The notes beneath the pieces are model-generated. The model saw nothing but the letters and a program-made list of their open reading frames with translations, was not told where the DNA came from and searched no databases. Shown here piece by piece: positions 41,505 to 50,120 of a stretch of 58,078 bases of DNA. Source of the DNA: an uncultured Pelagibacteraceae bacterium (GTDB lineage: Bacteria > Pseudomonadota > Alphaproteobacteria > Pelagibacterales > Pelagibacteraceae); NCBI GenBank assembly GCA_902635795.1, contig CACPPH010000003.1:1-58078 (forward strand), given 5' to 3'. The position numbers and the translations under genes are program-made. Numbering within the stretch: the first letter of the stretch is position 1; the number at the start of each line of letters is the position of its first letter.

Positions 41505-41552
41505 GGTATAAACTTATATTATATTTATATAGATATTTAATGCTTATTTAAG

Positions 41553-43334
41553 ATGTTTAAGATTATTAAAAACTTTAACTGGATTATTTTATCCTCATTT
41601 TTATGTATTTTTATGGGGATAGTAACTTTTTTAACATTCATCAATGAGGGTTTTGTAGCCTTAACTGATGAAAATTTACAAACTTTACTTATAATTGATA
41701 TTATTTTACTTTTGGTATTTTTTGGTCTTATTTTCAAAAATTTTTATAGATTTTATTATACCGGAAAAAAAAACAAAAAAGGATCTCAAACAAATTTAAA
41801 ATACATATCTGTTTTTTCTTTATTTACAGTCATTCCATCTCTGGTAGTAGCAATTTTTTCATTATTTATTTTTAATTTTGGTATTCAAAAATACTTCGAT
41901 AAACAAATTACTAATGCAGTAAATAATTCTTTTGATGTAGCTAAAAATTATTTAGAAGAAAGTAAAGAAAATGTTTTATCTGACGTAATCCTTATGAGTG
42001 TAGGCCTCAATAGAGCATCAAATCTATACTACTCTAATTTAAATCGATTTAAAAATGTTGTCAGATCAGAAAAAATCTTAAGAAAAATTGATGATGTATA
42101 TTTAATTGACAGCTTGGGAAATATTTTACTATCAGATGTAAGAGATATATCAGATGAGTTTGTTATTCCAACAGAAGAAAATTTTGACGAAGTTTTAGAG
42201 GGAAAACCAGTTTTTATTACTGAAAGTTTGGAAAATAAAACTACTGTGATGACAAAGCTAAACTCTTTAGTAGATACGTATTTATACATATCAAGAAATA
42301 TAGACCCAGAAATTATAAGGTATCTTAACGAAACTGAAGAAGCTGTAAGTTTTTATTATTCTGTAGAAAATAGTCAGACTGGAATAAAAGTTACATTTGC
42401 GATTATATACATAATTGTTGTTACATTGTTATTATTTTTGTCAACTTCAATAGCTATTACTTTTGCATCCAGACTAACAAAGCCAATTGTAAATCTTATT
42501 GGAGCATCGGACTCAATAAGCAAAGGAGCTCTTGACGTAAAAGTTCCTGAGCTAGAAACTGACGAAGAGTTTCAGCAACTTAATAGAAATTTTAATTCAA
42601 TGATTGAAAGATTAAAGGAACAACAAAATAAACTATTAATTAATGAAAGATATGAGGCTTGGGAGTCTGTAGCAAGAAAATTAGCTCATGAAATTAAAAA
42701 TCCTCTTACTCCAATTCAATTATCAATAGATAGTTTAAGAGAAAAGTATAAAAATAAACTTAATAATCAAAGCCAGGAGTTTGAGAGATATTTAGAAACT
42801 ATAAATAGACAAATAAAAGATATCGAAAAATTAGTAAATGAATTTTCTAATTTTGCTAGGATGCCGAGTCCAGTTTTCAAAAAATTAGACATTTCAAAAC
42901 TCATAAACAGATCTCTTGAATTGATAAGAGTTTCTTCAAATAATGCAATAAATCTAAAAGTTAATACTCAAGAGTTAATAATTTATGGAGACGAAGACCA
43001 ACTAAATAGAGTTTTTATTAACCTAATCAAGAATTCTGAGGAGGCATTATTTGAAATTTCAACAAAAGACCCTGGTTTCAAGGGAATTATTGACATAGAA
43101 ATAAATGGTAATAATGACTATATAAAATGTAGGTTGACAGACAATGGTCCAGGTATTACAGACGCTAAAAAAGCAATGACACCTTACTTTACAACTAAAA
43201 AAAAGGGTACTGGTTTAGGTCTACCGATAGTTTCAAAAATTATAAATGAGCATTCTGGAACTTTTAGCATCAAAAATAACAAAAAAGATAAAGGAGTAAT
43301 AATTACAATTTTATTACCTAAAACAAATGAATAA
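41553..43334 (+). CDS. ntrY: NtrY-type sensor histidine kinase
   Basis: A 593-aa membrane kinase. Hydrophobic segments at about 10-30, 45-62, 85-110 and 278-303 enclose a periplasmic sensing region (about 112-275). HAMP follows (305-357, with the P-I-x-x-L core), then directly the dimerisation helix with phospho-acceptor H379 in KLAHEIKNPLTPIQLS. The ATPase domain has N490/N494 (INLIKNSEEAL), DNGPGI (530-535) and GTGLGLPI (552-559). NtrY proteins are usually 720-770 aa with a PAS domain between HAMP and the His helix; that domain is missing here. Overlaps ntrX by eight bases. Confidence 0.93.
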   Translation: MFKIIKNFNWIILSSFLCIFMGIVTFLTFINEGFVALTDENLQTLLIIDIILLLVFFGLIFKNFYRFYYTGKKNKKGSQTNLKYISVFSLFTVIPSLVVAIFSLFIFNFGIQKYFDKQITNAVNNSFDVAKNYLEESKENVLSDVILMSVGLNRASNLYYSNLNRFKNVVRSEKILRKIDDVYLIDSLGNILLSDVRDISDEFVIPTEENFDEVLEGKPVFITESLENKTTVMTKLNSLVDTYLYISRNIDPEIIRYLNETEEAVSFYYSVENSQTGIKVTFAIIYIIVVTLLLFLSTSIAITFASRLTKPIVNLIGASDSISKGALDVKVPELETDEEFQQLNRNFNSMIERLKEQQNKLLINERYEAWESVARKLAHEIKNPLTPIQLSIDSLREKYKNKLNNQSQEFERYLETINRQIKDIEKLVNEFSNFARMPSPVFKKLDISKLINRSLELIRVSSNNAINLKVNTQELIIYGDEDQLNRVFINLIKNSEEALFEISTKDPGFKGIIDIEINGNNDYIKCRLTDNGPGITDAKKAMTPYFTTKKKGTGLGLPIVSKIINEHSGTFSIKNNKKDKGVIITILLPKTNE

Positions 43335-44694
43335 AGAAATTTTAGTAATAGACGATAATCCAGATATACGCTCTTTAGTTAGCAGTATTTTACAGGATCA
43401 AAACTTTGAGGTTAGAACGGCAGCTAATTATGATCAGGCAATCTTTGAGATTAATAGAAAGTTACCTGATTTAGCTATTATCGATATTAAATTAGATAAA
43501 GCTGATAGAGATGGAATCGATCTCTTAAAGCTTATAACTAAAAAAGATAAATTAACCCCAGTAATTATGATTTCAGGACATGCTACTGTTCAGATTGCAG
43601 TTGAAGCAACAAGACTAGGTGCATATGAATTTATCGAAAAGCCTTTTTCAAAGGAAAAAATACTAAATTACGTAAAAAGGGCGTTAGAGTCACTTAACTT
43701 AAAAAAAGAGAAAGATATCATTGAGAACAAACTTTTTCATTCATTTGATTTAATTGGTAACAGTCCTTCAATCATAAAAGTTAAAAAAATTATAGACAAA
43801 TTATCAACTTCAGAGAGTAGAGTCTTAATAAAAGGCCCAACAGGAACAGGTAAAGAATTAGTGGCAAGAAAAATACACAAAACTTCTGGAAGAAACAAAG
43901 AACCATTTATAATTATTAATGCAGCTTTATTAAAAGAGAATACTTACGAGAAAGAATTATTTGGAGAAGAATTTGAGGATGGAAAAATTTCATTTGGCGC
44001 TCTAGAAAGGGCTAACAAGGGGACTTTATTGATTGATGAAGTTTCTGAAATTCCATTTGAGACACAAGCTAATGTTTTAAGGGTTTTAATAGATCAAAAA
44101 TTTAAAAGATTAAATGGCTCTAAAGACATAAGTGTAAATATAAGATTAATCTCTTCAACTTCAAAAGATTTAGAAGTTCTTGTACAAAATAATAAATTTA
44201 GAGAGGACTTATTTCACAGACTTAATGTGATGCCGATTGAACTCACTCCACTAAATTCTCGCACAGAAGATATTCCTCTTTTAATAGATTATTTTAAAGA
44301 AAAACTTTCTGAAATAAATGGCGTACAACAACCAAAAATTGATATAAAAAATGACAATTTATACACTTATGATTGGCCCGGCAATGTTAGAGAGTTGAGA
44401 AATTTAGTAGAGAGAATTACAATTCTATCAGCTAATGAGTCTAAAGGTAATATAAACAATATTATTGAAGATATTTTAAATCCTTCGTCATCTTTTATTA
44501 ATAATAAAGACTTACTAGAAAAAACGTTTTCAGCTCCTTTAAAAGAGGCTAGAAAGCATTTTGAAAAAGAGTACCTTACAAAACAACTCAAAAAAAATCA
44601 TGGAAATATTTCTAAAACTGCAGATTTTATTGGCATGGAAAGGTCTGCTCTCCATCGAAAATTAAAAGAACTTGGAATAAAAGGCATAAATTAA
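43327..44694 (+). CDS. ntrX: NtrX-type response regulator lacking the GAFTGA loop
   Basis: A 455-aa regulator. The receiver domain has acidic D10/D11, phospho-acceptor D53 and K105. The AAA+ domain has Walker A GPTGTGKE (170-177) and Walker B GTLLIDEV (232-239). Between them, where sigma54 activators have ELFGHEKGAFTGA, this protein reads ELFGEEFEDGKISFGALERA (210-229): the sigma54-contacting loop is gone. The R-finger region FREDLFHRLN and DWPGNVRELRN are intact. A Fis-type helix-turn-helix lies at about 420-450 (GNISKTADFIGMERSALHRKLKELG region). It probably regulates sigma70 promoters. Partner of NtrY; two bases from trkA. Confidence 0.93.
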   Translation: MNKEILVIDDNPDIRSLVSSILQDQNFEVRTAANYDQAIFEINRKLPDLAIIDIKLDKADRDGIDLLKLITKKDKLTPVIMISGHATVQIAVEATRLGAYEFIEKPFSKEKILNYVKRALESLNLKKEKDIIENKLFHSFDLIGNSPSIIKVKKIIDKLSTSESRVLIKGPTGTGKELVARKIHKTSGRNKEPFIIINAALLKENTYEKELFGEEFEDGKISFGALERANKGTLLIDEVSEIPFETQANVLRVLIDQKFKRLNGSKDISVNIRLISSTSKDLEVLVQNNKFREDLFHRLNVMPIELTPLNSRTEDIPLLIDYFKEKLSEINGVQQPKIDIKNDNLYTYDWPGNVRELRNLVERITILSANESKGNINNIIEDILNPSSSFINNKDLLEKTFSAPLKEARKHFEKEYLTKQLKKNHGNISKTADFIGMERSALHRKLKELGIKGIN

Positions 44695-44695
44695 A

Positions 44696-46069
44696 ATGAA
44701 TATAATAATATGTGGAGCTGGCAAAGTCGGCTTTTCAATAAGTAAACAATTATCGGCTCAAGGACATTCTGTGACAGTAATTGATCAATCCTCAGAAGAT
44801 ATCAAAAAAATTAATGATACCCAGGATGTAAAAGGCATTGTAGGACGAGCCTCTTTGCCTTCGGTTTTAGAAAATGCCGGAGCCGAAAAGGCTGATATGG
44901 TCATTGCTGTAACAAGAAATGATGAAACTAATATGATTGTATGTCAATTAGCTAGTTCATTATTTAATGTGTCTAAAAAAATTGCTAGAATAAGAACTAA
45001 GGATTTTCTTGAAGGTAAATGGGGAAAACTTTTTAACAAATCAAATATCCCTATAGATGTAATTATTTCACCTGAGATTGAAGTTGCAAAATCATTATAT
45101 AGAAGATTAGAGGCTCCAGGCGCATTAGATAATGTTCCTTTTGGAAATAACAAAGTAAAAATGTTGGAAATATCAATTGAAAAAAATTGTCCACTAAAAA
45201 ATATTCCTCTTAAAAAATTAACAGAAAAGTTTCCTGATTTCAAAGCAAACATCGTGGGAGCTTTAAGAAAAGAAAAATTTATATATTTAAAAAAAAATGA
45301 TCAAATACTTGAGGATGACAATGTATACGTAGTTGTGAGCAGCGATCAATTAAATCCAATTCTAAAAGCTTTTGGACATGAGGAAAAAGTTGCTAAAAAT
45401 ATATTAATAATCGGAGGAGGGAACATTGGGTTAAATTTAGCTAAAATGATCGAGGAAAATTTTGAAGATCTAAGAGTAAAAATAATTGAAAAAGACAAGA
45501 AGAGAGCAGAGGAGATAGCCAATGAATTATCATCATCGATTGTGATTAATGGTGACGCACTAGATGAGGAGATTTTGAAAGAGGCTAATCTTGATGGATC
45601 TGAAACAGTATTAGCTTTAACAAATGACGATGAAAATAATATGATGGCATGTGTTCTAGCAGAAAAATCAGGATTTAAGAAAAGAACAATAGCTATAGTT
45701 AACAAATCAAATTATAATTTGCTTCAAGACTCACTAAACATTGATGACTTAGTTGATCCAAGAATGACCACAGTATCGCGAATAATGGAACATGTTCATA
45801 GAGGTACTATTGGAACTGTTTACTCTTTATTAGATGGAGAATACGAATTTATTGAGGCTAAAATTTTGGAGAAATCTGAATTACTTAACAAACAAATAAG
45901 AGACTCTAACTTACCAGAGGATATTAGGATTGGAGCTATAGTCAGAAAAAAACAGGTAATAATTCCTCGTTCAAATTTCATATTTGAAAAAGATGATCTG
46001 GTAGTTTTTCTTGCTAAAAGAGAGCAACTAAAAGCAGTAGAAAGTATCTTTAGCGTTGGTTCGATTTAA
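44696..46069 (+). CDS. trkA: Trk potassium transport regulator TrkA
   Basis: A 457-aa peripheral protein with two Rossmann (RCK_N) domains, IIICGAGKVGFSISKQLS at 3-20 and ILIIGGGNIGLNLAKMIE near 233, each followed by an RCK_C domain. It binds NAD(H)/ATP and gates the K+ channel TrkH encoded next. ntrYX-trkA is a known alphaproteobacterial linkage. Six bases separate it from trkH. Confidence 0.94.
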   Translation: MNIIICGAGKVGFSISKQLSAQGHSVTVIDQSSEDIKKINDTQDVKGIVGRASLPSVLENAGAEKADMVIAVTRNDETNMIVCQLASSLFNVSKKIARIRTKDFLEGKWGKLFNKSNIPIDVIISPEIEVAKSLYRRLEAPGALDNVPFGNNKVKMLEISIEKNCPLKNIPLKKLTEKFPDFKANIVGALRKEKFIYLKKNDQILEDDNVYVVVSSDQLNPILKAFGHEEKVAKNILIIGGGNIGLNLAKMIEENFEDLRVKIIEKDKKRAEEIANELSSSIVINGDALDEEILKEANLDGSETVLALTNDDENNMMACVLAEKSGFKKRTIAIVNKSNYNLLQDSLNIDDLVDPRMTTVSRIMEHVHRGTIGTVYSLLDGEYEFIEAKILEKSELLNKQIRDSNLPEDIRIGAIVRKKQVIIPRSNFIFEKDDLVVFLAKREQLKAVESIFSVGSI

Positions 46070-46075
46070 TTTCTA

Positions 46076-47488
46076 ATGAATTTTAAAAGTATAAGCTTTT
46101 ATCTAAGTTTATTTTGTTTTCCTGTAAGTATTTTAGCTTTTATAAATATTCTATACTCATCGTATTTTGATTATTTTTTAAGTATTGAATCTTACTTTCT
46201 TACTTTAATAATTTCATTATTTGTTGGGCTAGGTCTTTATATTTTTGGAAAAGATGCTAATAAAAAGATAAATTTCTTAGAACAGTTAGTTTTAATTATA
46301 TTAGTTTACATTGTAATAGGATTATTAATTTCAATCCCTTTCTATTTAAGTAACTTTCAGGTTAAATTTTTAAGTGCTTTTTTCGAGTCTGTTTCAGGCT
46401 TAACAGGTACGGGTTTTTCAATTTTTAAAAGTATAAAATATTTAGATCCTACACTTATTCTTTGGAGATCGTCTTCTCAATGGTTAGGTGGATTATTTTT
46501 CTTAGTATTTTTAATTTTATTATTTTCTAACAAGACATTCAATTACAAAATGACAAATTTGACTTTTTCCGGTGATAGTAATTTTAAATCCGAAGAAAAT
46601 ATTAAAAATAATATTTTAAAAATATTTATTTTCTATAGTGTATTAAGTATTATTATTTTATCTTTATTAAATCTTTCTAATGTTAGACTTTACAACTCTC
46701 TTAACTTAACTATGACTTTAGTTTCAGGTGGTGGTTTTTTACCTTCTGATAATTTAACTGAAATAATTTCAACAAATTTTCAAAAATTAATATTGATTTT
46801 GTCACTAATAATAGGAATGATCAATTTCTTTTTCATATTCAACTTATTTAACAAAAAAATCATAACTAAAGAACATAAAGAAGACTTTTACTTGATATTA
46901 TATTCGATAATCTTCATGATACTAATTTATTTTAATAACTTTGATGGATTTAATGTCATTATAAGTGTTTTAAGCAGTTTAGCAAATTCTGGTCTCACTC
47001 TAATAAAAACTGATAATAATTTAAGTCTATATTTTCTATTTCTAACAATCATAGGCGGATCACTCATTTCGAATACATCGGGTATAAAATTAAGTAGATT
47101 TTATATTCTTCTCAAAATAACTTCATCAGAAATAATTAAATTAATTAGCCCTAATAGTGTCATAAATAAAACTATTTTTAATTCTGAAAATAAAATTACA
47201 GATGATAATGTAAGAATATCTTTTTTAATTTTCATATCTTTTTTTATAAGTCTTTTTATCTTATCTAGTTTTTTAGTTTTAGATAATATTGGATTTGAAA
47301 GATCTTTTAAACTTGCTATTCTTGCTTTAACAAATACTGTGAATTCTGAAATGTATAATTTACAAAGCCTAAATTTTGTTAATTTGTTAACATCATCTAA
47401 AATAAGTTTGATTATTTTTATGATTATTGGAAAAATTGAGCTAATATCAGTTTTTATTATTTTCAAAAAAATATTTTTTAAGGATTAA
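46076..47488 (+). CDS. trkH: Trk potassium uptake membrane protein TrkH
   Basis: A 470-aa membrane protein with about ten or more hydrophobic segments. Pore-loop elements are visible: FFESVSGLTGTGFSIFKSI (about 102-120), TLVSGGGFLP (about 215), LANSGLTLI (about 300) and a final LTNTVNSEM (about 420). The Gly of the last filter loop is replaced (NTVNSE), as in many TrkH proteins with an imperfect fourth loop. Pairs with TrkA for K+ import. Confidence 0.92.
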   Translation: MNFKSISFYLSLFCFPVSILAFINILYSSYFDYFLSIESYFLTLIISLFVGLGLYIFGKDANKKINFLEQLVLIILVYIVIGLLISIPFYLSNFQVKFLSAFFESVSGLTGTGFSIFKSIKYLDPTLILWRSSSQWLGGLFFLVFLILLFSNKTFNYKMTNLTFSGDSNFKSEENIKNNILKIFIFYSVLSIIILSLLNLSNVRLYNSLNLTMTLVSGGGFLPSDNLTEIISTNFQKLILILSLIIGMINFFFIFNLFNKKIITKEHKEDFYLILYSIIFMILIYFNNFDGFNVIISVLSSLANSGLTLIKTDNNLSLYFLFLTIIGGSLISNTSGIKLSRFYILLKITSSEIIKLISPNSVINKTIFNSENKITDDNVRISFLIFISFFISLFILSSFLVLDNIGFERSFKLAILALTNTVNSEMYNLQSLNFVNLLTSSKISLIIFMIIGKIELISVFIIFKKIFFKD

Positions 47489-48535
47489 ATGTCAAAAATT
47501 ATAATTATCGGAGCTGGAGCAATGGGATCAGCTTTTGCTTTTCCTTGTCTTGATAACAATCATGATATTCACATAGTTGGGACCCATCTTGAAAATGACT
47601 TTATTGAAAATTTAAAGAAAAATAAAAATTTACATCCTGGTTTAAATATTAAAATCCCTGATCAAATAAAGATTTTCAAATTTGATAAATTTGATGAACT
47701 TTTGAGTTCAAAGGTAGATTTAATAGTATTAGGTATAAGTTCAAAAGGAATTGACTGGGTGGCAGATCAATTAATTAGACTTTTTAAGGGGAAAAATTTG
47801 CCAAATTTATTAATGTTAACCAAAGGTTTAAGCATTTACAAAAATAATTATGAATTATTAGTTGATAAATTAAATAGATTGTTACTTGATAAGGGAATTT
47901 CAAAGACTAGCATTTCAGCGGTGGGCGGACCCTGTTTAGCAGTTGGGTTAGCTAACAGAGTACATAGTAGTGTCGTTATAGCAAATAAAGATATTAATAT
48001 TGCAAAAAAAATTGCCGATATGTTAAACACAAGTTATTATCACACTTCATACTCAGATGATTTAAATGGCGTGGAGGTATCAGCTGCAATAAAAAATATT
48101 TTTTCAATGGCCGTCGGTGCAGCTAAAGGTTTATGTAATAAAAATATTCCCGATGATGTGAGAGAAAAAAATTATTTAAATACAGCTTCAGCCCTTATGA
48201 AACAATCAATTTCTGAAATGGAAATTTTTGTAGAGCATCTTAAAGGTAAAAAAGAGACAGTAAAAGGATTAGCCGGATTAGGAGATCTATACGTAAGTTC
48301 AGGTGGCGGAAGAAATGCTAAGATGGGAGCTTATATTGGAGAGGGACTAACATTTTCTGAGGCAAAAAAAACAAAAATGGAAAAGGTTACAGTTGAGGGT
48401 GCCGACTTAGCAAAAGAAATTGCTAAAAAAGTAAATGAGGATTTTGATGAAAAAAAACTACCTTTAATGCTAAGCATGATTAACGCTATTGTTGAAGATA
48501 AAAAACTTGAATTCAATTGGGAAGCTTTTAGGTAA
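47489..48535 (+). CDS. Glycerol-3-phosphate dehydrogenase, GpsA-like
   Basis: A 348-aa soluble NAD(P)-dependent dehydrogenase. The Rossmann loop IIGAGAMGSAFAF is at 4-16; VLGISSKG (about 75) matches the V-x-S-x-x region; LTKGL and GGPCLAVGLA follow; the catalytic Lys lies in GVEVSAAIKNIFSMAVGAAKGL (about 190-211); GLAGLGDLYVSSGGGRNAKMG (about 255-275) is the GpsA C-terminal signature. It is more divergent than standard biosynthetic GpsA. It starts right after trkH and its stop overlaps glpK, so I infer a catabolic role: oxidising glycerol 3-phosphate to DHAP in place of GlpD, which is not in the window. Confidence 0.82.
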   Translation: MSKIIIIGAGAMGSAFAFPCLDNNHDIHIVGTHLENDFIENLKKNKNLHPGLNIKIPDQIKIFKFDKFDELLSSKVDLIVLGISSKGIDWVADQLIRLFKGKNLPNLLMLTKGLSIYKNNYELLVDKLNRLLLDKGISKTSISAVGGPCLAVGLANRVHSSVVIANKDINIAKKIADMLNTSYYHTSYSDDLNGVEVSAAIKNIFSMAVGAAKGLCNKNIPDDVREKNYLNTASALMKQSISEMEIFVEHLKGKKETVKGLAGLGDLYVSSGGGRNAKMGAYIGEGLTFSEAKKTKMEKVTVEGADLAKEIAKKVNEDFDEKKLPLMLSMINAIVEDKKLEFNWEAFR

Positions 48536-50016
48536 TGAAAAAATTTATAATTTCAATTGATGCTGGAACAACATCAAATAGATCAATTCTTTTTGATCTA
48601 AAAGGTAAACCAATTTTTTCATCACAAAAAGAATTTACTCAATATTTCCCTAAAAGTGGATGGGTCGAACATGATCCCGATGAAATATGGAGAACAACTA
48701 TTAAAACTTTAAAAGATGTCATCCAAAAAGCAAAAAAGTTAAAAGGAGAAATTTTAAGTATAGGTATTACAAATCAAAGGGAAACCACAGTTTTATGGGA
48801 TAAAAAAAATGGCCAACCTGTTTATAAAGCGATTGTATGGCAAGATAGAAGACAAGAAGAATTTTGTAAAAAACTGAGAAAGCAAAATAAGGATACGATG
48901 ATTTTTAATAAGACTGGGCTGCTTATCGACTCTTATTTTTCCGGAACTAAAATCAAATGGATTCTAGATAATATGCCAAAAGCAAGACAATTAATGAATA
49001 AAAAACAGTTATTGTTTGGAACAATTGATAGTTTTTTAATATGGAGACTTACAAAAGGTAAAGTTCACGCAACAGATGCTACTAATGCTAGTAGAACAAT
49101 GATTTATAATATCTCATCTAATAAATGGGATGATACAATATTAAACTTACTTAAAATTAAAAAACATATCTTACCTGAAGTAAAAGATTGTGCAGACGAT
49201 TATGGACAAACTCATTCTTCAATTACCGGAAAATCAATACCTATAAATGGTGTAGTGGGAGATCAACAATCAGCAACTATTGGTCAATGTTGTTTCGAAC
49301 CAGGATCTTTAAAAAGTACATATGGTACGGGAGCTTTCGTTTTATTAAATACAGGTTCAAAGAAAATTTATTCTAAAAATCGTTTATTGACGACAATTGC
49401 CTATAGGATTAAGGGTAAAACAACATACGCTATGGAAGGCTCAATCTTTATTGCTGGAGCAGGGGTCCAATGGTTAAGAGACAGAATGAAATTTTTTAAA
49501 AAAGCACCTGAAACAGAAAAAATAGTAAAGTCGCTCGATAATAATAATGACATTTATTTAGTTCCCGCATTCACTGGATTAGGAGCGCCTTACTGGGATG
49601 CCAATGCCAGAGGTGTCTTAAGCGGCATTACAAGGGATACAAGCCCTAAAGAAATAGTTAGAGCTACTATAGAAGCAGTAGCCTATCAAACTTTTGATCT
49701 CTTCGAAGCCATGAAACATGATGGTCTTAGACCCAAAATAGTAAAAGTAGATGGTGGCATGGTTATGAATAATTGGTTCTCTCAATTTTTATCTGACATC
49801 GTAAATGTAAAAGTTTTAAGACCTAAAGTCCAAGAGACTACTGCTTTAGGTGCAGCTTTTATGGCTGGTTTACAAATCGGTGTATATAAATCATTAAAAG
49901 ATATTTCTAAAAATTGGAACTTAGATAAAAAATTTTCTCCAAAAATGAAAAATAAATCTAGAACAATTCTAATTAACGGCTGGGAAAAAGCTGTCAAGAG
50001 AGCCTTAATAAATTAA
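48535..50016 (+). CDS. glpK: Glycerol kinase
   Basis: A 493-aa FGGY-family kinase phosphorylating glycerol. SIDAGTTSNRSILFD is the phosphate-1 loop; SIGITNQRETTVLWDKKNGQPVYKAIVWQDRR is the glycerol-binding block; GVVGDQQSATIGQCCFEPGSLKSTYGTGAF is the phosphate-2 area; PAFTGLGAPYWDANARG and VDGGMVMNNW complete the FGGY signature. Complete and normal length. Overlaps the GpsA-like gene by one base and precedes the glycerol ABC importer by 104 bases. Confidence 0.95.
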   Translation: MKKFIISIDAGTTSNRSILFDLKGKPIFSSQKEFTQYFPKSGWVEHDPDEIWRTTIKTLKDVIQKAKKLKGEILSIGITNQRETTVLWDKKNGQPVYKAIVWQDRRQEEFCKKLRKQNKDTMIFNKTGLLIDSYFSGTKIKWILDNMPKARQLMNKKQLLFGTIDSFLIWRLTKGKVHATDATNASRTMIYNISSNKWDDTILNLLKIKKHILPEVKDCADDYGQTHSSITGKSIPINGVVGDQQSATIGQCCFEPGSLKSTYGTGAFVLLNTGSKKIYSKNRLLTTIAYRIKGKTTYAMEGSIFIAGAGVQWLRDRMKFFKKAPETEKIVKSLDNNNDIYLVPAFTGLGAPYWDANARGVLSGITRDTSPKEIVRATIEAVAYQTFDLFEAMKHDGLRPKIVKVDGGMVMNNWFSQFLSDIVNVKVLRPKVQETTALGAAFMAGLQIGVYKSLKDISKNWNLDKKFSPKMKNKSRTILINGWEKAVKRALIN

Positions 50017-50120
50017 CACAATTAAGAGTTGTAATTTTAAAAAGTTTCTGCACTGTACTTTTAACATTTATTTTGATTGAATAAGAAAACTTATAACAAC
50101 AACAACGAGGGAAATAATCT

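Noticed and set aside
45346-45705. Minus-strand 119-codon frame inside trkA
   Set aside because: Antisense to the second Rossmann domain of TrkA, which has strong motifs; no independent support.
47101-47466. Minus-strand 121-codon frame inside trkH
   Set aside because: Antisense to membrane helices of TrkH; Lys/Ile-rich shadow without recognisable features.
50017-50120. Possible sigma70 promoter upstream of glpV (TTGATT at 50073-50078, TTATAA at 50091-50096)
   Set aside because: The spacer is only 12 bases, too short for a normal promoter; a promoter is likely in this gap but I cannot place it.
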